A DNA stretch of 64,000 nucleotides from Yponomeuta sedellus (GCA_934045075.1 OW203722.1:21118986-21182985), one strand, 5' to 3'; counted from the stretch's first letter, positions 20,691-32,983 are shown. The notes: generated by a model from the sequence alone, not told the origin. Translations and numbers: made by a program.

Positions 20691-21005
20691 ATCTGAGTGC
20701 TTAGTGCGAGTTTTTTAACTACTCGATCGCGTTAACGTAAACTCATCTTTCTATGGCATCGAGGAAGCGCCACCTAGCGACAAGTATGGAAATTAAAATT
20801 GCTGAGTGCGAGTTGTAATGGTTTACGTTGAGAAGTGAACACGTTTACCAGCCAAAACACGCTTAAACGCGAGTGCGATTTGTACTGTGACAGCGTTTTG
20901 CCAGTTCGAACGGTTAACTTACTCATACTCACTACTCAATGCTCGATTAACGCGGTAGTAAAGTTATTCGATTGGATCTGTCAAACTCGCACTAAGCACT
21001 CAGAT
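20691..21005. mobile_element. MITE with perfect 23-bp terminal repeats
   Basis: Arms 20691-20713 and 20983-21005 are exact inverted repeats beginning 'atctgagtgcttagtgcgag'. The 315-bp interior has no ORF with known domains. No obvious target duplication, so the superfamily is open. Confidence 0.8.
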
Positions 21006-21196
21006 TATTCTTGCGCACCAAAAGTGAAAACAATATTCAATTAGCACGCTGGAAAAAAATTACTTCCATACAAACCTTGTCCTAGTTGTATTAAAATAAT
21101 ATTATATTAATACTTGGAATGACAGGATACGCAATAGCCTGATTAGAGAACGTTGTGGAAGAGGATAAAAGAGGATGTAGTGTAATGTAGTGACGT

Positions 21197-21450
21197 GTGG
21201 AGATGATGAAGGAAGAAAGTGCTGGTAAGGGACGTCCCAGGCGGACATACATCGACCATATAGGGGATGTATTAGCAAAGGGGAAGAAAAAAAGTACGCG
21301 GAACCGGCGTGCGTGCATGCAACGACTTATGAACGTTGATGAAGCGAAGGTGATCTGTCAGGATCCTGGCAAGTGGCAGTCCCTTGTCTTTGCCTACCTC
21401 TCTGGGATACAGGCGTGAGGTTATGTATGTATGTATGTATGTATGTATGT
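21197..21450 (+). pseudogene. LINE ORF2 C-terminus with (ATGT)n tail
   Basis: Encodes GKGRPRRTYIDHIGDVLAKG followed by NRRACMQRLMNVDEAKVICQ and a stop at 21418, then eight ATGT units. This is the best-preserved copy of the LINE C-terminus also found at 1345, 13286, 25325, 28672 and 56655. Upstream RT and endonuclease domains are absent. The ATGT tail is the likely 3' end of the element. Confidence 0.7.
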
Positions 21451-21617
21451 AGCCTCACTTAGTGTGTACCTCTAATGTAACACCGGTGGGTATTTATAAT
21501 TGTTGAACGAGCGGCCCACGCACGTTTTTAAATGAAAAGAAGAGTTTCAACCCTTGTCAGATGCAACCATTCACAAAATAAATACATATTTTTTTGTACT
21601 ACTGTACATAAAAAAGC

Positions 21618-21660
21618 TTACACTATTTTTATTTTTAATGCACTAACCCGTGCTAAGCTT
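21618..21660 (-). mobile_element. tL terminal fragment
   Basis: 'gcactaacccgtgctaagc' preceded by 'ctatttttatttttaat'; no core follows. Confidence 0.65.
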
Positions 21661-21764
21661 TACCTCTGTCTATCTATCTAGTTTACGTATTTACAAAAAA
21701 AGTGAAGTGGTAAGGAACTCTCGGTACACGAGTCCAACTCGCACTTGGCTAGTTTTTTAACCCT

Positions 21765-22194
21765 TGTTCCTAACACTCCTAACATAACACTCTGTAACAA
21801 CTTTTAGCTCAAAGACAGCCGCACTGTAACTCGGCTTTGGCCTACGTTTATGTTAAGTTTGCAGCAAGTTTGTGTTTAAATTATAAGTTATTGTGTGTGT
21901 TTTCAACTAATAATTGGTAAGGCATGTTGTTTGAATGCCAAAGTCATCGTAAATAACTCAATTAACAGTTTGGGATATTAGTCGGGATTATGATATAGTA
22001 TGCTAGTGTGTGAGCGAGGTAATTGCTTTGCAAGAGAGCTGTTAATATTACATTGGTTTATTAAAGCCTCTTGAATATTGACGTTTAGGTTCTAATTACG
22101 AGTACCTTAAAGCAAACTACGAAATCGGTTGGTAATTATTTATTTTAGCTTTATTCCTTCAATTAATTATGAATGAATAGTAATAATACAATGG
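21765..22194. other. AT-rich stretch, nothing recognised
   Basis: No supportable feature. 'ggtacacgagtccaactcgc' just upstream is the end of the 'agggttccgtac' repeat type. Confidence 0.35.
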
Positions 22195-22300
22195 ACTGCC
22201 TGGATAGTCCAGCGGTTAATACGCTTACTACCAAAACGCAACGAACAAAGAGATTTTATTGGTTCGATTCCTACTGGAGGCACCCGTACCTGATCGATTT
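22195..22300 (+). mobile_element. tRNA-like SINE head relic
   Basis: 'tagtccagcggttaatacgc' (box A-like) and 'ggttcgattcctactgg' (box B-like) are spaced wider than in a tRNA, so this is a decayed retroposon head. Confidence 0.5.
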
Positions 22301-22324
22301 GTTTTGTGTGGATTTGAGACATAC

Positions 22325-22500
22325 TGTATAGGTTTTTTTATGTAGGCCATGTAAAGGTCCTACTGCAGGGCACAGGTCTTCTCTCAGAGAGAGAGAGAGA
22401 TTATGGGCTTAGTCACCACGCGTGTCCACATGGCAATTTCAACACTGAGGTGCTCGAATACCTCAGATACTCAGGTTTCCTCACGATAGACTGTATAGTT
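22325..22500 (-). mobile_element. tRNA-SINE1, 3' part
   Basis: Contains 'cactgcagg'-type 3' sequence, an (AG)n run and 'aggtttcctcacgatag'. Confidence 0.7.
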
Positions 22501-22504
22501 TGAG

Positions 22505-22675
22505 GGCCGTTATTTTTTAATGTCAGCTCAAGCTTACACCATCCAAAAATCTATGTGCCAGGCAATGCAATGTCCGAGTGGTCCCTTCACCCATCTAGTG
22601 TGATTGGAGATGCCACTGGACGCTGTATAAATCATCTCATTACGTAGATGCCAAGGTTAATGTTTTTACTGTGAT
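22505..22675 (+). mobile_element. Lep3 repeat
   Basis: Contains 'ccactggacgctgtataaat' and 'cattacgtagatgc', the most complete end of this family in the window. Confidence 0.6.
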
Positions 22676-22764
22676 ACCTAGTATCAGGCATGTTCAGCAT
22701 GCTCTTAAAACACTGTTAGCACATGCTCTTAAAACAAAAATAAATCAAGTTGCCTAGATATAAA

Positions 22765-22980
22765 GTCTGTTAGCTTTTAGAAAATACCGCGGGCTAGAGT
22801 TGGCTTCGGTTTTAATATAAGCACACGAGTGTAATACTACTTCCTGCTTCTCCAAGCTTTCTCCACTACTCTGAAAATTTACGTAAGGTTAAGTGTCATA
22901 TTAGTTCCGATATTTCTATTACACAAATATATCTGATTCTATCCGATAGTAGCCGATGTATATCCTAAAAGCTAACAGAC
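22765..22980. mobile_element. MITE family S, copy 2
   Basis: Terminal inverted repeats 'gtctgttagcttttag' / 'ctaaaagctaacagac' are intact over about 17 bp. The 216-bp element has no ORF. Confidence 0.8.
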
Positions 22981-23389
22981 TATACAAACATTACGTAATT
23001 ACGTAAACATTACGTTACAGTTGCCGTGGTGACGGGTAGACTGAAGTGGCGAGTACAGTTAATTATTAATAGAAAAAAAAAATGAGGAAATTACGTTTTA
23101 ACTTATAAAAAATCACGATTAGACCTATTTAATAAAATAACTATGTATGAGTATCGCGAATCATTAAGAATATTATTATCTAAAATTACTGCTTGAATCT
23201 ATTCTATGACAGTGAATACAGTTGAAAGGTGAGCAGTGAATTCATTTGCAAAGTAATAAGATACGTACAAAAGCAGCACAAAGCTCGGTCTGCAAATAGA
23301 TCGTAAATGCAACAACTAGTGGGGGCGTCCATCAAATCAAAACTAAAAACAGGTAAGTTATGAATATTTCGCTGTTTCGCCCGCGGTGT

Positions 23390-23600
23390 GTATGGCGTGC
23401 TAGCTTTCGCGGGTGTCAATCTTCATCGCGCCTGCGCCGTCCGCGACGGCAGCGCCAACTCGAGTGCCGTCCTCAGTAATTGGCCGCCTGCCGACCGGTC
23501 GGAACCTGTCTGAACCGGATCGCGTCGGTTCGAAGCCAACATTTCGAGCGCGAGTTTCACCTGTCACGAGGTGAATACGCGAACACTTTATTGGACACCC
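23390..23600 (+). promoter_or_regulatory. GC-rich island, possible promoter
   Basis: CpG-rich for this window, with an arthropod initiator-like 'ctcagtaatt' at 23472. A DPE-like 'ggtcg' lies near +23, not the usual +28, so the core promoter match is imperfect. Donor-like 'gaggtgaat' (23576) and 'ctgtgagtat' (23785) follow. No exon with a known product was found; this could equally be a repeat. Confidence 0.2.
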
Positions 23601-25189
23601 TGTACATAATATTTTATGACTAGATAATTTTGTCTATGAGTTGTATAAAGTTGACAAGTTTTTTTTGCTGCTGTTATTGATGGATTGGATTGTGGATGTG
23701 GATTTTTAAGTATTTAAATTATTATCATAGTTTTTTAAGATTGACATGTGTGTGAGTGCTGTGTGGTTACTTAATGGATGTTTACACTGTGAGTATACTT
23801 TTTTGTATTTATAACTTAGTTTTTACGTAATTTAAAGACCTTTATAACTAAATTCCAACGTTTATATGCAAGTCTTTTAATTTATCTGCCACATCCTGCG
23901 GTATACTGGTAAAAAATGCTTAAGGCATTAAGTCCCCATATTCTCTAAGGGTTTAAATGCAAAAAAGTATTAATAATATAGATACAATATGACAATGGTT
24001 TAATTATAAACCATTTTTTCCTAAATAACTAAAATACAACAAAATATGCGTAACAACATCTAAGCCATTGGGAACCAATCGAAACCAAATTTATCGAGTT
24101 AAAACCGGACTGAACTCGAACGCGATTGCACGCTATTCAAATAACAATATATTCTAGTAAATAAACGGGGTTTCTAACAAACCGTCCTTTACACATAAAT
24201 TCTCGGAGGATTTAAAACTAGAAACAGGCGTCCCTACCTGAGAGGGAAACTTTATTTCAGCGGAGTGTACCATATATAAAATTTACTGCCAAACTTTTGT
24301 GGTCATGCTCGCTAACTAATTGTTAAAGGTATTATGTGAATTTATTTATTATTTATAAGGTATTAAAAGGGTTTTCTATTTATTGGTTTAGACTTAACTG
24401 AATTAAGTCAACTTCTTAATTTTTATATTACTTTTTTAGAATATCAGAAAGAAGTGAAAGGTTCTTGAACATATTTGTAGAATTTATGGACTGTAAAAAA
24501 GGCGTTTAAGAGAATTTCTATATATTAATTTAGTTAACACTATTAGGTTCTTCAGCTTTTATTTCTCATTTTAAATGAGTTTTTAGAATACTAGGTATAA
24601 GTGATAGATTCTTTATCATACGGAAGTAACATGAAGGTACTTTTAATGCAAAATAAAAACGTATTTAAAGATTTTTTTAACATAACAACAAAATGCAATA
24701 TATTTTACCTTTGCAAGGAATTTCACGTTTACTTCTAGCCTTTGAGCCTTTGCTACGCCGAACGCAGCTGGCTCGAAGCGCCTATTTGGTCATAAATACT
24801 TAAGCATACTGAAATCGCCTTCTTGTGCTGTTGTCCATGTAAAATAGAAACCTACTCAAAGTTTTTTTAAGGTACCAATATGTATTATTACAATATGCTT
24901 TACCGTTTTACGTTTACTTCAAGCTTTTGAGCAATTGCTACGCAGAAGCGTAGCTCGCTACGCGGCGTAGGATTTTCGTAGCGCCTACGCCTAAAGTATA
25001 AAACTTTTGTAACAGTTATTTTTTTAAAACTTAACTTTCGCGGTGTAATGCAGTGACCACTTTTCACGTTCAAAGAAGAACATGGAGAGAGAAAAACAAA
25101 TACGGACATTGTATATAGGTGATTTATATTTCCTTAGATATGTAAATTTTAATTATTTTAAATGAAACCCCGCTACCGTAAATAGTCGC
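23601..25189. other. Long AT-rich stretch
   Basis: No gene recognised. Two related segments, about 24715-24790 and 24895-24990 ('cgtttacttcaagcttttga' and a variant), look like a diverged duplication, the second with small hairpins ('gcgtag..ctacgc'). Confidence 0.35.
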
Positions 25190-25204
25190 TGAATGCGAGC
25201 GGCG

Positions 25205-25285
25205 CAAGACTGGGAAGTTTGAAAAACTATGAAGGAGGCCTGTGTCCTGCAGTAGACGGCAAATGGTTTATGATGATGACGACGA
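25205..25285 (+). mobile_element. LINE 3' end
   Basis: 'ggaggcctgtgtcctgcagt' then 'gatgatgacgacgatg', matching the end at 5780-5835. Confidence 0.5.
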
Positions 25286-25324
25286 TGAAAATTAGCTAAA
25301 TAATGATAACATAACATAGCATTA

Positions 25325-25478
25325 TGGTCAAGGTTTTTAGCCCACTCATAGAAACATACATAACATACCTCTTGTATCTCAAAGGACTAGGCAGAGATAA
25401 AGGTTGACTACATGCCACGATTCTGACAAAGATCTTTAACTTCATCTTCTTCGTCCGGTAGTCGCTGCGTGAAGGCAC
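25325..25478 (-). pseudogene. LINE ORF2 C-terminus fragment
   Basis: Minus-strand codons resemble the LMNVDEAK..W motif of 21340, with 'catacataacatacctc' from the tail side. Confidence 0.45.
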
Positions 25479-25479
25479 T

Positions 25480-26578
25480 CTGTATTTTTAGCCAACCCAT
25501 TCTGACAAACCCATTCTGCCAACATCACCAAGATACTAGGCGTGATCGTTGCAAAGACGAACCGTTTTATAAGACCGTTTTGTGTTCCGCGACGATAGGA
25601 CCGTTTTACGTTTCATTCTAAAGCAGTGCCAGCGACTCTAAAGCAGTGCCAGCGTTTGTTCGTCGCGAGACCAGTCCTTAGATTGTTTGACGCGGATATG
25701 TCCTTTAGTGCTATATTAATAGAGTCTAGAACGTAATGAGATCATTGCGACGTCGTCGTCGGCTCCTTGCTCGTTCCGTTCGTTTTGGTCTGTGATACAA
25801 TAAAGTAATCTTTGTGTCTCTGAGTATACAGTCGAATATCGTGTAAAACAACTTAGTTTTTCCGATATTTCGTGATTTCGTCTCGTTCGCACTCGTTTGA
25901 CCGTCCTCTGCGCCTTGCTCGTTCGCATACAATGAAACCAGTTGCGAACGAGGACCGTTTTGAGGACCTGTTTTCGTTCCAGAAAAAACGGTTGCGTTTC
26001 GTCGTCGAAAAATCGGACAACGACCCACTCCTACAAGATACAGCCGTGAGTTTGTCTAGGAATATTAACAAATACGAAGAAAATGAATAGTTGTGTGTAT
26101 TACTATTTATCTCTAAAGAGATTAATACAGTTTCATTGTACAATAAAATGGATATTACAAAGATATTTAATGTATTTTCTCTTTGAAGGTTCTTCACTCA
26201 TTTCACTTCAAAAAACTTCACTGTTTGTTTTTTTGTTCTTTTTCGACATGGCTCTGCATGGTTTGTGCCTACGCCAGTGTCAAGTATTTGAAGGGTTAAA
26301 TTCTTGACGCAAAAATCTCTAGAATCAAATATTATTTAACACTTGTCGCCAAAATGATTTATTTTATACTCTATGGAGCCTTCTAAGAAGTGGCTTGGTT
26401 AGAATAAAATTTGTCTCATACTTTTCTTCCTCTTCTTTGGTCCCTTTACTCATCCATGAGTGTGGAGCTGACACAAGAGCTTTCCATTTATCTCTGTTCA
26501 TAGCTAGGGATGGTAGCTCCAGCGATTTTTTTTCAAAATTGCCGAAGATGTATATGGATAGAAGATATATACATAATT
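25480..26578. other. Stretch with short direct repeats
   Basis: 'tctaaagcagtgccagcg' is directly repeated at about 25617-25655. Motifs of the form 'gaccgttttg' recur between 25555 and 25980. An open plus-strand frame at 25939-26090 was not recognised and is not called as a gene. Confidence 0.35.
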
Positions 26579-26948
26579 AAGCGCTCTTAACCTAATCGAA
26601 CCGTGTGATTGGAATCAATCACTTAAATTAAGCAACAACAGGCGCGGTCTGGTGCAGGATGGGTGACCATCCCGTGACTACCGCTATTAGTATTTTTCCG
26701 AGATTTTTCTTTCATGCTTCGCAAGGGGCGTTAAGCCGTTGTTGCTAACTATCACGTAATCTCAGTCGTCAAGCCATGTCAGAAGCCTTAAGGGCGGCTT
26801 AATAACTTCTGACAGCAATGCCCACCACAGTCATACAATCCTCTACCAATGCGACTTGGTCCCGTACTAAAATATATATAGCCTAACCTTCTTGCGATGC
26901 AGAAAGAGACCCGTGCCCCAGCAGTGAGGACATACAAGAGTTAATATC
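26579..26948 (+). mobile_element. 5S-SINE, near full length
   Basis: Head includes 'attaagcaacaacaggcgcg' and 'ggatgggtgacc' (box A and box C of 5S genes). It ends 'ggacatacaagagttaatat'. Confidence 0.85.
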
Positions 26949-27270
26949 GATTAGTATTTTAACTTTGATACATTTCGATTAAAATTTACAAATCAAACGC
27001 AGTTGTTTCAAAACGCCAAAAGCAAACACCGAAGCCATCGTACAAACCAATATTCAACCAATAGGCCCCCGTAAATCAATATGTTCGGTAAAAACTAATC
27101 AAATTTGGTTGCGGCACTTCGCCAATGTTATTTAGGAATTTCATTTGCCGTTCACAATAAATTATCAATTATCATGCTTTGTGATATGATTTTATCAAAT
27201 ATAGTTTCTATATTTAAAAACCTATTTATATTATTATTTATTTATAGTTTCTATAGTTTATTATTCTTCA

Positions 27271-27516
27271 TCGTCGTCGTCAGGCTATACTAGTCCACTG
27301 CTGGACATAGCCCTACCCTGAAGAGCGCCACGTGCTATCATAGGGGGTAGTGCCCATAATCCCCACGCTGGGCATGCGGGTTGGGGATCGTAGTTCGGTG
27401 GAGCTGTACTGCAAGGAGCGCTTCTGCCCAACCCCCGGTTTGTCCCTTAGTCGCCTTTTACGACACCCGCGGCAAGAATTGGGTTGGTGCAATTCTCTAT
27501 GCTGACACCACACAGC
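27271..27516 (-). mobile_element. SINE-A, near full length
   Basis: Flanked by an 11-bp duplication 'attattcttca' at 27260-27270 and 27517-27527, so both ends are precise. Confidence 0.85.
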
Positions 27517-27527
27517 ATTATTCTTCA

Positions 27528-28085
27528 AAGTGACATAATATTGCTACAGCCCTTATCCTATTTAAAGAGTTATTGCTTGCTTAGTTGTTTGTGCTAAACA
27601 GTCAGGTTACTGCTTAGTTTTTAGTATAGATTTTTATATTTCTTTTAGAACTACAAATAAACAAATATTACAAATACAAAAAATATTTATTATAGAGAAG
27701 AATAATACACAGAGACAATAAAAATTGGTAAAACAGTGCTTAGACAAATAAAGGTTTGGCGTGTGTAAGTAATGAGAGCAACGGTGACCCCACACTAGGT
27801 ACAGCCTGTATCGTGGGCGCCACGACATAATTAGGCGTTATATTTACATTACATTGCGGCAGTCTAAGCATAATTATGATCTAATACATTTTGTTAAGTA
27901 CATTCCATAGCACTGTTAAAGGTAAAATAAAATTGTTTATTCCGTATTTTTCCATCTAATTATATTATTTTGTATTTTGTTACATGCTTAAAAGTGAAAA
28001 ATAAATTCCAATTAATACAGAAGAACAAATATTCAACTACACGCCAAATCAAAATTTTATATATTCCATTTATTATATTAGATTT
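27528..28085. other. AT-rich stretch, nothing recognised
   Basis: No supportable feature. Confidence 0.35.
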
Positions 28086-28290
28086 AGTAATGATAATCGA
28101 GTAATGATAATACAACTTTGGAAGTTTGTAATTAAATAAAATTGAGACCAAACAATGGGCTCTTTGGGTTTTTATTCTATTCTAGCAATGATAATCGAGT
28201 AATGATAATACAACTTTGGAAGTTTGTTAATTGGAAATAAAATGGAAATAAAATTGAGACCAAACAATGGGCTCTTTGGTTATTTATTCT
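28086..28290. repeat. ~95-bp direct duplication
   Basis: 'aatgataatcgagtaatgat' to 'aaacaatgggctctttgg' occurs twice in a row with a small expansion ('ggaaataaaatggaaataaa') in the second copy. Confidence 0.85.
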
Positions 28291-28339
28291 TGTTTTTGTA
28301 GTGATTGTTGCTATTGTTATTGGATTTATGATCATTTCA

Positions 28340-28515
28340 AGTAGGCTACATCACTCCAGCAAACACGAATCGATTGAGATCTCGTATTTCAAACTGTGAC
28401 CATTGGTTAAGGAGTTTTGAAGGAACATAGACTCGGACACACATGCATACATACAAACATACGAGCCAAACACATTCGCTCTTTTTTTGCTTCGTCTCAG
28501 TCGGGTAAAAATAAA
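28340..28515. mobile_element. Old dispersed repeat
   Basis: Shares 'accattggttaa' and 'gaacatag' with the reverse of 36450-36500, and 'cacattcgctc..cggt' with 37930-37975. Confidence 0.4.
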
Positions 28516-28671
28516 ACAAACGTCACGTCCTTGAACAGCACCATGGTACAATGGTTTGGACTAGGACTCAATTGACTTTAAATTGTTTGCCCTTGGCTGT
28601 AATAATAAATGTTTTGAAAGTTTTGCCCCCCGATGTTGTATGAGACGTTTGGTAATTTACAAAACAACATA

Positions 28672-28768
28672 ACATACCTCATTCCTATATCCCAGAGAGG
28701 TCAGAGACTATAATAACCTGATAGATAACCTTCGCATCATCAACGTTCATAAGTCGTTGTATGCACGC
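28672..28768 (-). pseudogene. LINE ORF2 C-terminus fragment
   Basis: 'catcaacgttcataagtcgt' on the plus strand is the reverse of the codons for RLMNVDE. Very short relic. Confidence 0.5.
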
Positions 28769-29029
28769 ACCCAGGTTCCGGGTACTTTTTATCTTTCCCT
28801 GGTAATTTTTATCGGGAATAATTTAAGCTTTTAGACGGTAGATAGAAGCTATATAAACCGTTTGGCAGGGTAGTCAGTAAGATTTTTTTTAACTACGTTG
28901 AAAAATGTACAATGCACTCTTTAGCCGAAAGGCATATTAAATTTACATTATTTAGTTTAGATAACAAAGTAGCCTGGAAGTAACGGCAGTTTAATGCAGC
29001 TTGGAACGCTCCTCAGCTAGTGTTTACAA

Positions 29030-29330
29030 TGTTAAGGTCTATCCATATTCACGGTCCCCAGACCATTCTGGGGGCATTCAAGCGCAACCATATAAACTAA
29101 AAAACTTTGTTATATATTAAACGCCTCCAATCGCGATTATTATTTATTGTAGGCCGAAACAAACTACTGGATCGAGCTTCATCGACCGAAAGTTCTCTCA
29201 ACCGATCGACAGTATCATCAAAGAATCGTTCGGGAAGCAATTGAAATAAAAAAATACAATAATTTCTACAGACAGGGTGGTTTCAAGCTTCAAGTACGTG
29301 GAATGCAATGGTAAGTAAATACAAATCACT
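29030..29330. repeat. Unclassified repeat relic
   Basis: Contains 'gttatatattaaacgcctcc', related to 7799 and 19020, and 'cccagaccattctggggg', a short hairpin. No gene. Confidence 0.35.
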
Positions 29331-29793
29331 GGCCTTATCACCGGACCTGTCCGTAGGCGTAGTGAGTGTTGTGTGTCGGCCAGCTGCGAAAAACTAAACG
29401 TTATTGTGGGTGGTGCACAATAATTGACTGCCCTCGCCACTTCAGCTTACCCGTAACCACGGCAACTGACGTCACGTAATAAAGTCACGGCATTTTTTTA
29501 TATCACGCGTTTCTTGCTTTATTATGCCAGGTAAACAAACCAGCAAACGAATTTATTTCGATGTCACAAAAATCCAGGTCAGTGAAACCAACGTACACGG
29601 CCTCAAATGCCTATCCATATTACAACAGGCTGGCAACGTGAGGAGGCCACGAATTCAATCTAAAATTATCCTGAAATACTTCCGAAGTTAGAGACTACAA
29701 GTTTAAAAAAAGTCAGCTGCCGTGTCATGCACGTGACCTGGGGAGCGAGTCTCCAAAATGCAAACTTGTTCAATATAATCATGTTATTATATT

Positions 29794-30107
29794 ATTTTTA
29801 ATGCACTATCCCGTGCTAAGGACAATTTTAAAAACCTATTTAGAGGCTAAAATATCCACCCATGCCGGGATTCGAACCCGCGACCTCAGGCTATCCGTGT
29901 CAGCGCTCTTTCCAACTGAGCTAATGGGCGACTCACCGGCATCAGTGAAATTTCGAATCTCTTTACAATATTCTCTGTATTAATTTCACTGATGCCGGTG
30001 AGTCGCCCATTAGCTCAGTTGGAAAGAGCGCTGGCACGGATAGCCAGAGGTCGCGGGCCCGTATCTCGGCATGGGTGGAATTTTTAGCCTCTAAATAGGT
30101 TTTTAGA
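29794..30107. mobile_element. tL fold-back element
   Basis: Two tL cores face each other: minus at about 29860-29932 and plus at about 30002-30075. Together they make a ~314-bp palindrome with a short centre. An 8-bp duplication 'attatatt' flanks it (29786-29793 and 30108-30115). Confidence 0.85.
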
Positions 30108-30250
30108 ATTATATTCGTCCGGCGATGGTCGTTTCATTCACGCTATCGGTAGTCTATTAACCAACCTCATTGCAATGGTATAACCCGTGCTACTTAACTC
30201 GGCGCCTCGCGCGATTCGATCTTCTTCGCGAGAGTTTCATTTTGGCCGAG
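30108..30250 (+). mobile_element. Repeat R, copy 1
   Basis: 'cacgctatcggtagtctatt' and 'ataacccgtgctacttaact' match the reverse complement of the sequence around 33240-33300, once its insertions are removed. Confidence 0.6.
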
Positions 30251-30304
30251 GGTAGTAAACTAACAGTTAATGCTTTGAAAAAGACGCCTGTTACCTAGTC
30301 TTCC

Positions 30305-30440
30305 GGGGCCACAGTACTTGCAAAAGTGCCGAAACGTTCCGACGTTTTGTGACATTGTAAAATGTAAAATTAAACGAGTAAATATCCGTGCAAATACAGT
30401 TTTTATAGAAATACAAAAATCTTTATTATTTATCTTCATT
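30305..30440 (+). mobile_element. Penelope-like end fragment (tentative)
   Basis: Homologous in inverted orientation to 235-350; holds 'gccgaaacgttcc'. Family link is inference. Confidence 0.4.
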
Positions 30441-30488
30441 ATTTTTCGGTGCATTCGGAGTCACTTTTTAAGCATACAATGCCTCGTA

Positions 30489-30733
30489 CCCTCAGAACAA
30501 AAGAGGCCTAAGTAAAAAAATAGTTTAAACACTCAAAAAAATCTCAAAAAATTGAGTACCTAACAATCATAGAGAGACATAAAAAGGTATGCTCTATCCG
30601 ATGAATAGTAAAACAAAGGCACTTATTGTAAAAAAAGAGCATAGCGAATCTTCCGTCCACGGCATACCTTTTTATGACTCCATTGTAACTCAATTTCACT
30701 ATTTTTTTACTTAGGCCTCTTCCGTTCTGAGGG
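30489..30733. mobile_element. MITE with 35-bp terminal repeats
   Basis: Arms 30489-30523 and 30699-30733 match at 33 of 35 positions ('gaggcctaagtaaaaaaata'). The interior also folds partly on itself ('aggtatgctct' / 'agagcat'). No ORF. Confidence 0.8.
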
Positions 30734-30832
30734 TGTGGCCTGTACTAGGTGACTCCGCTCTTCCATAGCATTAATCTAGTTTAGTTTGCGATGATATTAC
30801 GAAAGAAAAAATAAAAATTAAGTTAGCCAACT

Positions 30833-30905
30833 ATGTGTGTGAGTGAGTGTGTAAGTGGGTGTGTGTGTGTGTATTTATGTGCGTGTTTGTATACATATGT
30901 ATGTG
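30833..30905. repeat. (GT)n-rich microsatellite
   Basis: Imperfect GT and GTAT repeats. Confidence 0.75.
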
Positions 30906-31249
30906 TAAATATTATTTTACTTGCTCTATTAGGTTTTCTGTCTCGCTATAATTTAAGCTATTTAACCATTGTATTATATTTTTATTATATACTACTGCTA
31001 TTAGGCTTACAAATATTTAAACAAGTATCTAAAAGCTAGCCGAGATCGGCTTTAGCCCAATCCTAAGGTCAAACCGATTCAAGTCCAACGTCCAGCTGCC
31101 ACGCCCCACGTTTTGTTCAGGTCAAAGTGTGCGTGTAGGTACATGTTTAAGTTGCCGCCGGTCACGCCATGTCTTGCCGATATTATAACCTTAGCTGTTT
31201 AGAGAACACTTGGAGGGAATATCGTTAAATTTTAAAGTTTTAAAGCGAA

Positions 31250-31430
31250 CAGTCCGTTAGCTTTTAGAATATACCTCGGGCTCTAGAGGGTTCGGTTTTC
31301 GCCGAAAGCACACGAGTGTAATACTACTTCCTGCTCTGTATAAAACTTTTCTTATTAAGTTTATTTATATAAGAACATATCCGCTTCTATCCGATAGTGG
31401 CCGAGGTATATTCTCAAAGCTAAGAGACTG
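31250..31430. mobile_element. MITE family S, copy 3
   Basis: Ends 'cagtccgttagctttt' and 'aaagctaagagactg' are inverted repeats. Internal 'cacacgagtgtaatactact' is shared with copy 2. Confidence 0.75.
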
Positions 31431-31524
31431 TATATGGTTGGTTATAAACATATAATTAACTGTTGTTTATTTCAAACATGGTTTTTGTAGGTACAGCACA
31501 CTTTGACGTCATCCAATTTTTAGT

Positions 31525-31740
31525 TTTTTTTATGTAGCCCATAAACGTCCCCACTGCAGGGAAAGGCCTTCTCTTAAAGAGAGAGAGAGAAAAGGCTGGG
31601 CTTAATTACCAAACATGCCCACCGCAAATTGCCAATTTCGAGCGCTGACGTATTTGAACACCTCACACACTCAGGTTTCCTTAACATGTTTTCCTTCATA
31701 GGTAGCTAATGGTATTGCTATTATAACTTAGACAACAAGG
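31525..31740 (-). mobile_element. tRNA-SINE1, 3' part
   Basis: Includes 'gtccccactgcagggaaagg', an (AG)n run and 'gcccaccgcaaattgcc'. Confidence 0.7.
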
Positions 31741-32889
31741 TATTAATTTCTTGGTTTTATTGTCGATTGAGACGTAAATCCGAGATAAAGTTAGTAATTG
31801 ATGTTGTTAATATGGTGGATATAAAATTGCTACTATATAAATAAAACGAAAATTATTATCATTTTTAATAATGTTTAAGGTCTATTTTTTTACTTACGTA
31901 AATAATTTTTTACACTCATTTACGACAGAATGTTTCAGAAAAGTTCGATTAATTTTAATGAATTAAATTCTGTTCATCATTACAAAGCAACAACGTAGGT
32001 ATTATACCTACTCGTAATTATAGTAAAGCAAAAAATAATTGTGTTCTGAAAATTGTAAAAATTCTTTTTCTTTTCGATTTCCTTGTCGCGGCCGACGCTA
32101 ATGCTACAGAGAATCAAACTATTAAATTCTATTTAAATAGTATCTTAAAAAACTCTACCCAATATTTCAAATTTATAAATGGCACTTTAACCGTGTAACA
32201 AACTTACACACAATGGATACAATGGAACATTGAAATTGACTTTATGAAGAAAAAAAACCACTCACGGTAAGTATAGTCAATCCTAATTAAGTGCCTCAAA
32301 CACACGTCATGCCATTGACTTGGAAATAAACCATGACTCTTACTTACTTCAATTCCCGTTAAAAGCACACAATTAGAGAGTGGCGAGGCCTTTTACCATT
32401 TATTTCAGAGCCTTTCGCCGGCAGTAAAAATTAAAAAAGTAAATACAAAGGGGAAATGGTCAGGCCATCGCTTACCATAGATAACCATCTAGTTTTACAA
32501 TATTACGAACAATGAAGTTGGTTAGTTTCTGCGTTTCTTTCTGCTTCTTGTGGGTTTATTTTAGCATTTAGGGCTTTCACCCGACTGCGTCAGAAGGAGA
32601 ATTATGTATAATTACGCTCGAAAACGAGAGCGGGCACTAGCCATCAGTCTTCTCTTGACCATGATGACTGTAACGTCGTCAAAACGTCGAGGTAAAATAG
32701 CAATAAATTACTACGCGATTAAGCCCCGATAATATTCTAATAAAGAGTTCAAGTCGCAAAGGTTTAAAATGTGTTATAACAGCGTATAAGACCTAGAGTC
32801 TAATTAAATATATAGTTTTTCAATAGAATGATATAAGCACATGGTTGTTAATTGTCTCAATTTGGTAGTCTACAAAGCAATAGTATACA
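31741..32889. other. AT-rich to low-copy stretch
   Basis: No element or exon recognised. The part 32330-32480 has balanced composition and may be non-repetitive. Confidence 0.35.
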
Positions 32890-32983
32890 ATGTCTTTCCA
32901 GGGGTATAACCCGCGCAAATTATATAGGCATCGAATGATTCGGAGGTCGAATCGCGCGATGTGCCGAATTGAGTAGCACGGGT

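Noticed and set aside
25872..26090. Open frame with FSFQKKRLRFVVEKSDNDPL
   Set aside because: No known family was recognised, no splice context fits, and surrounding 'gaccgtttt' repeats suggest a repeat origin.
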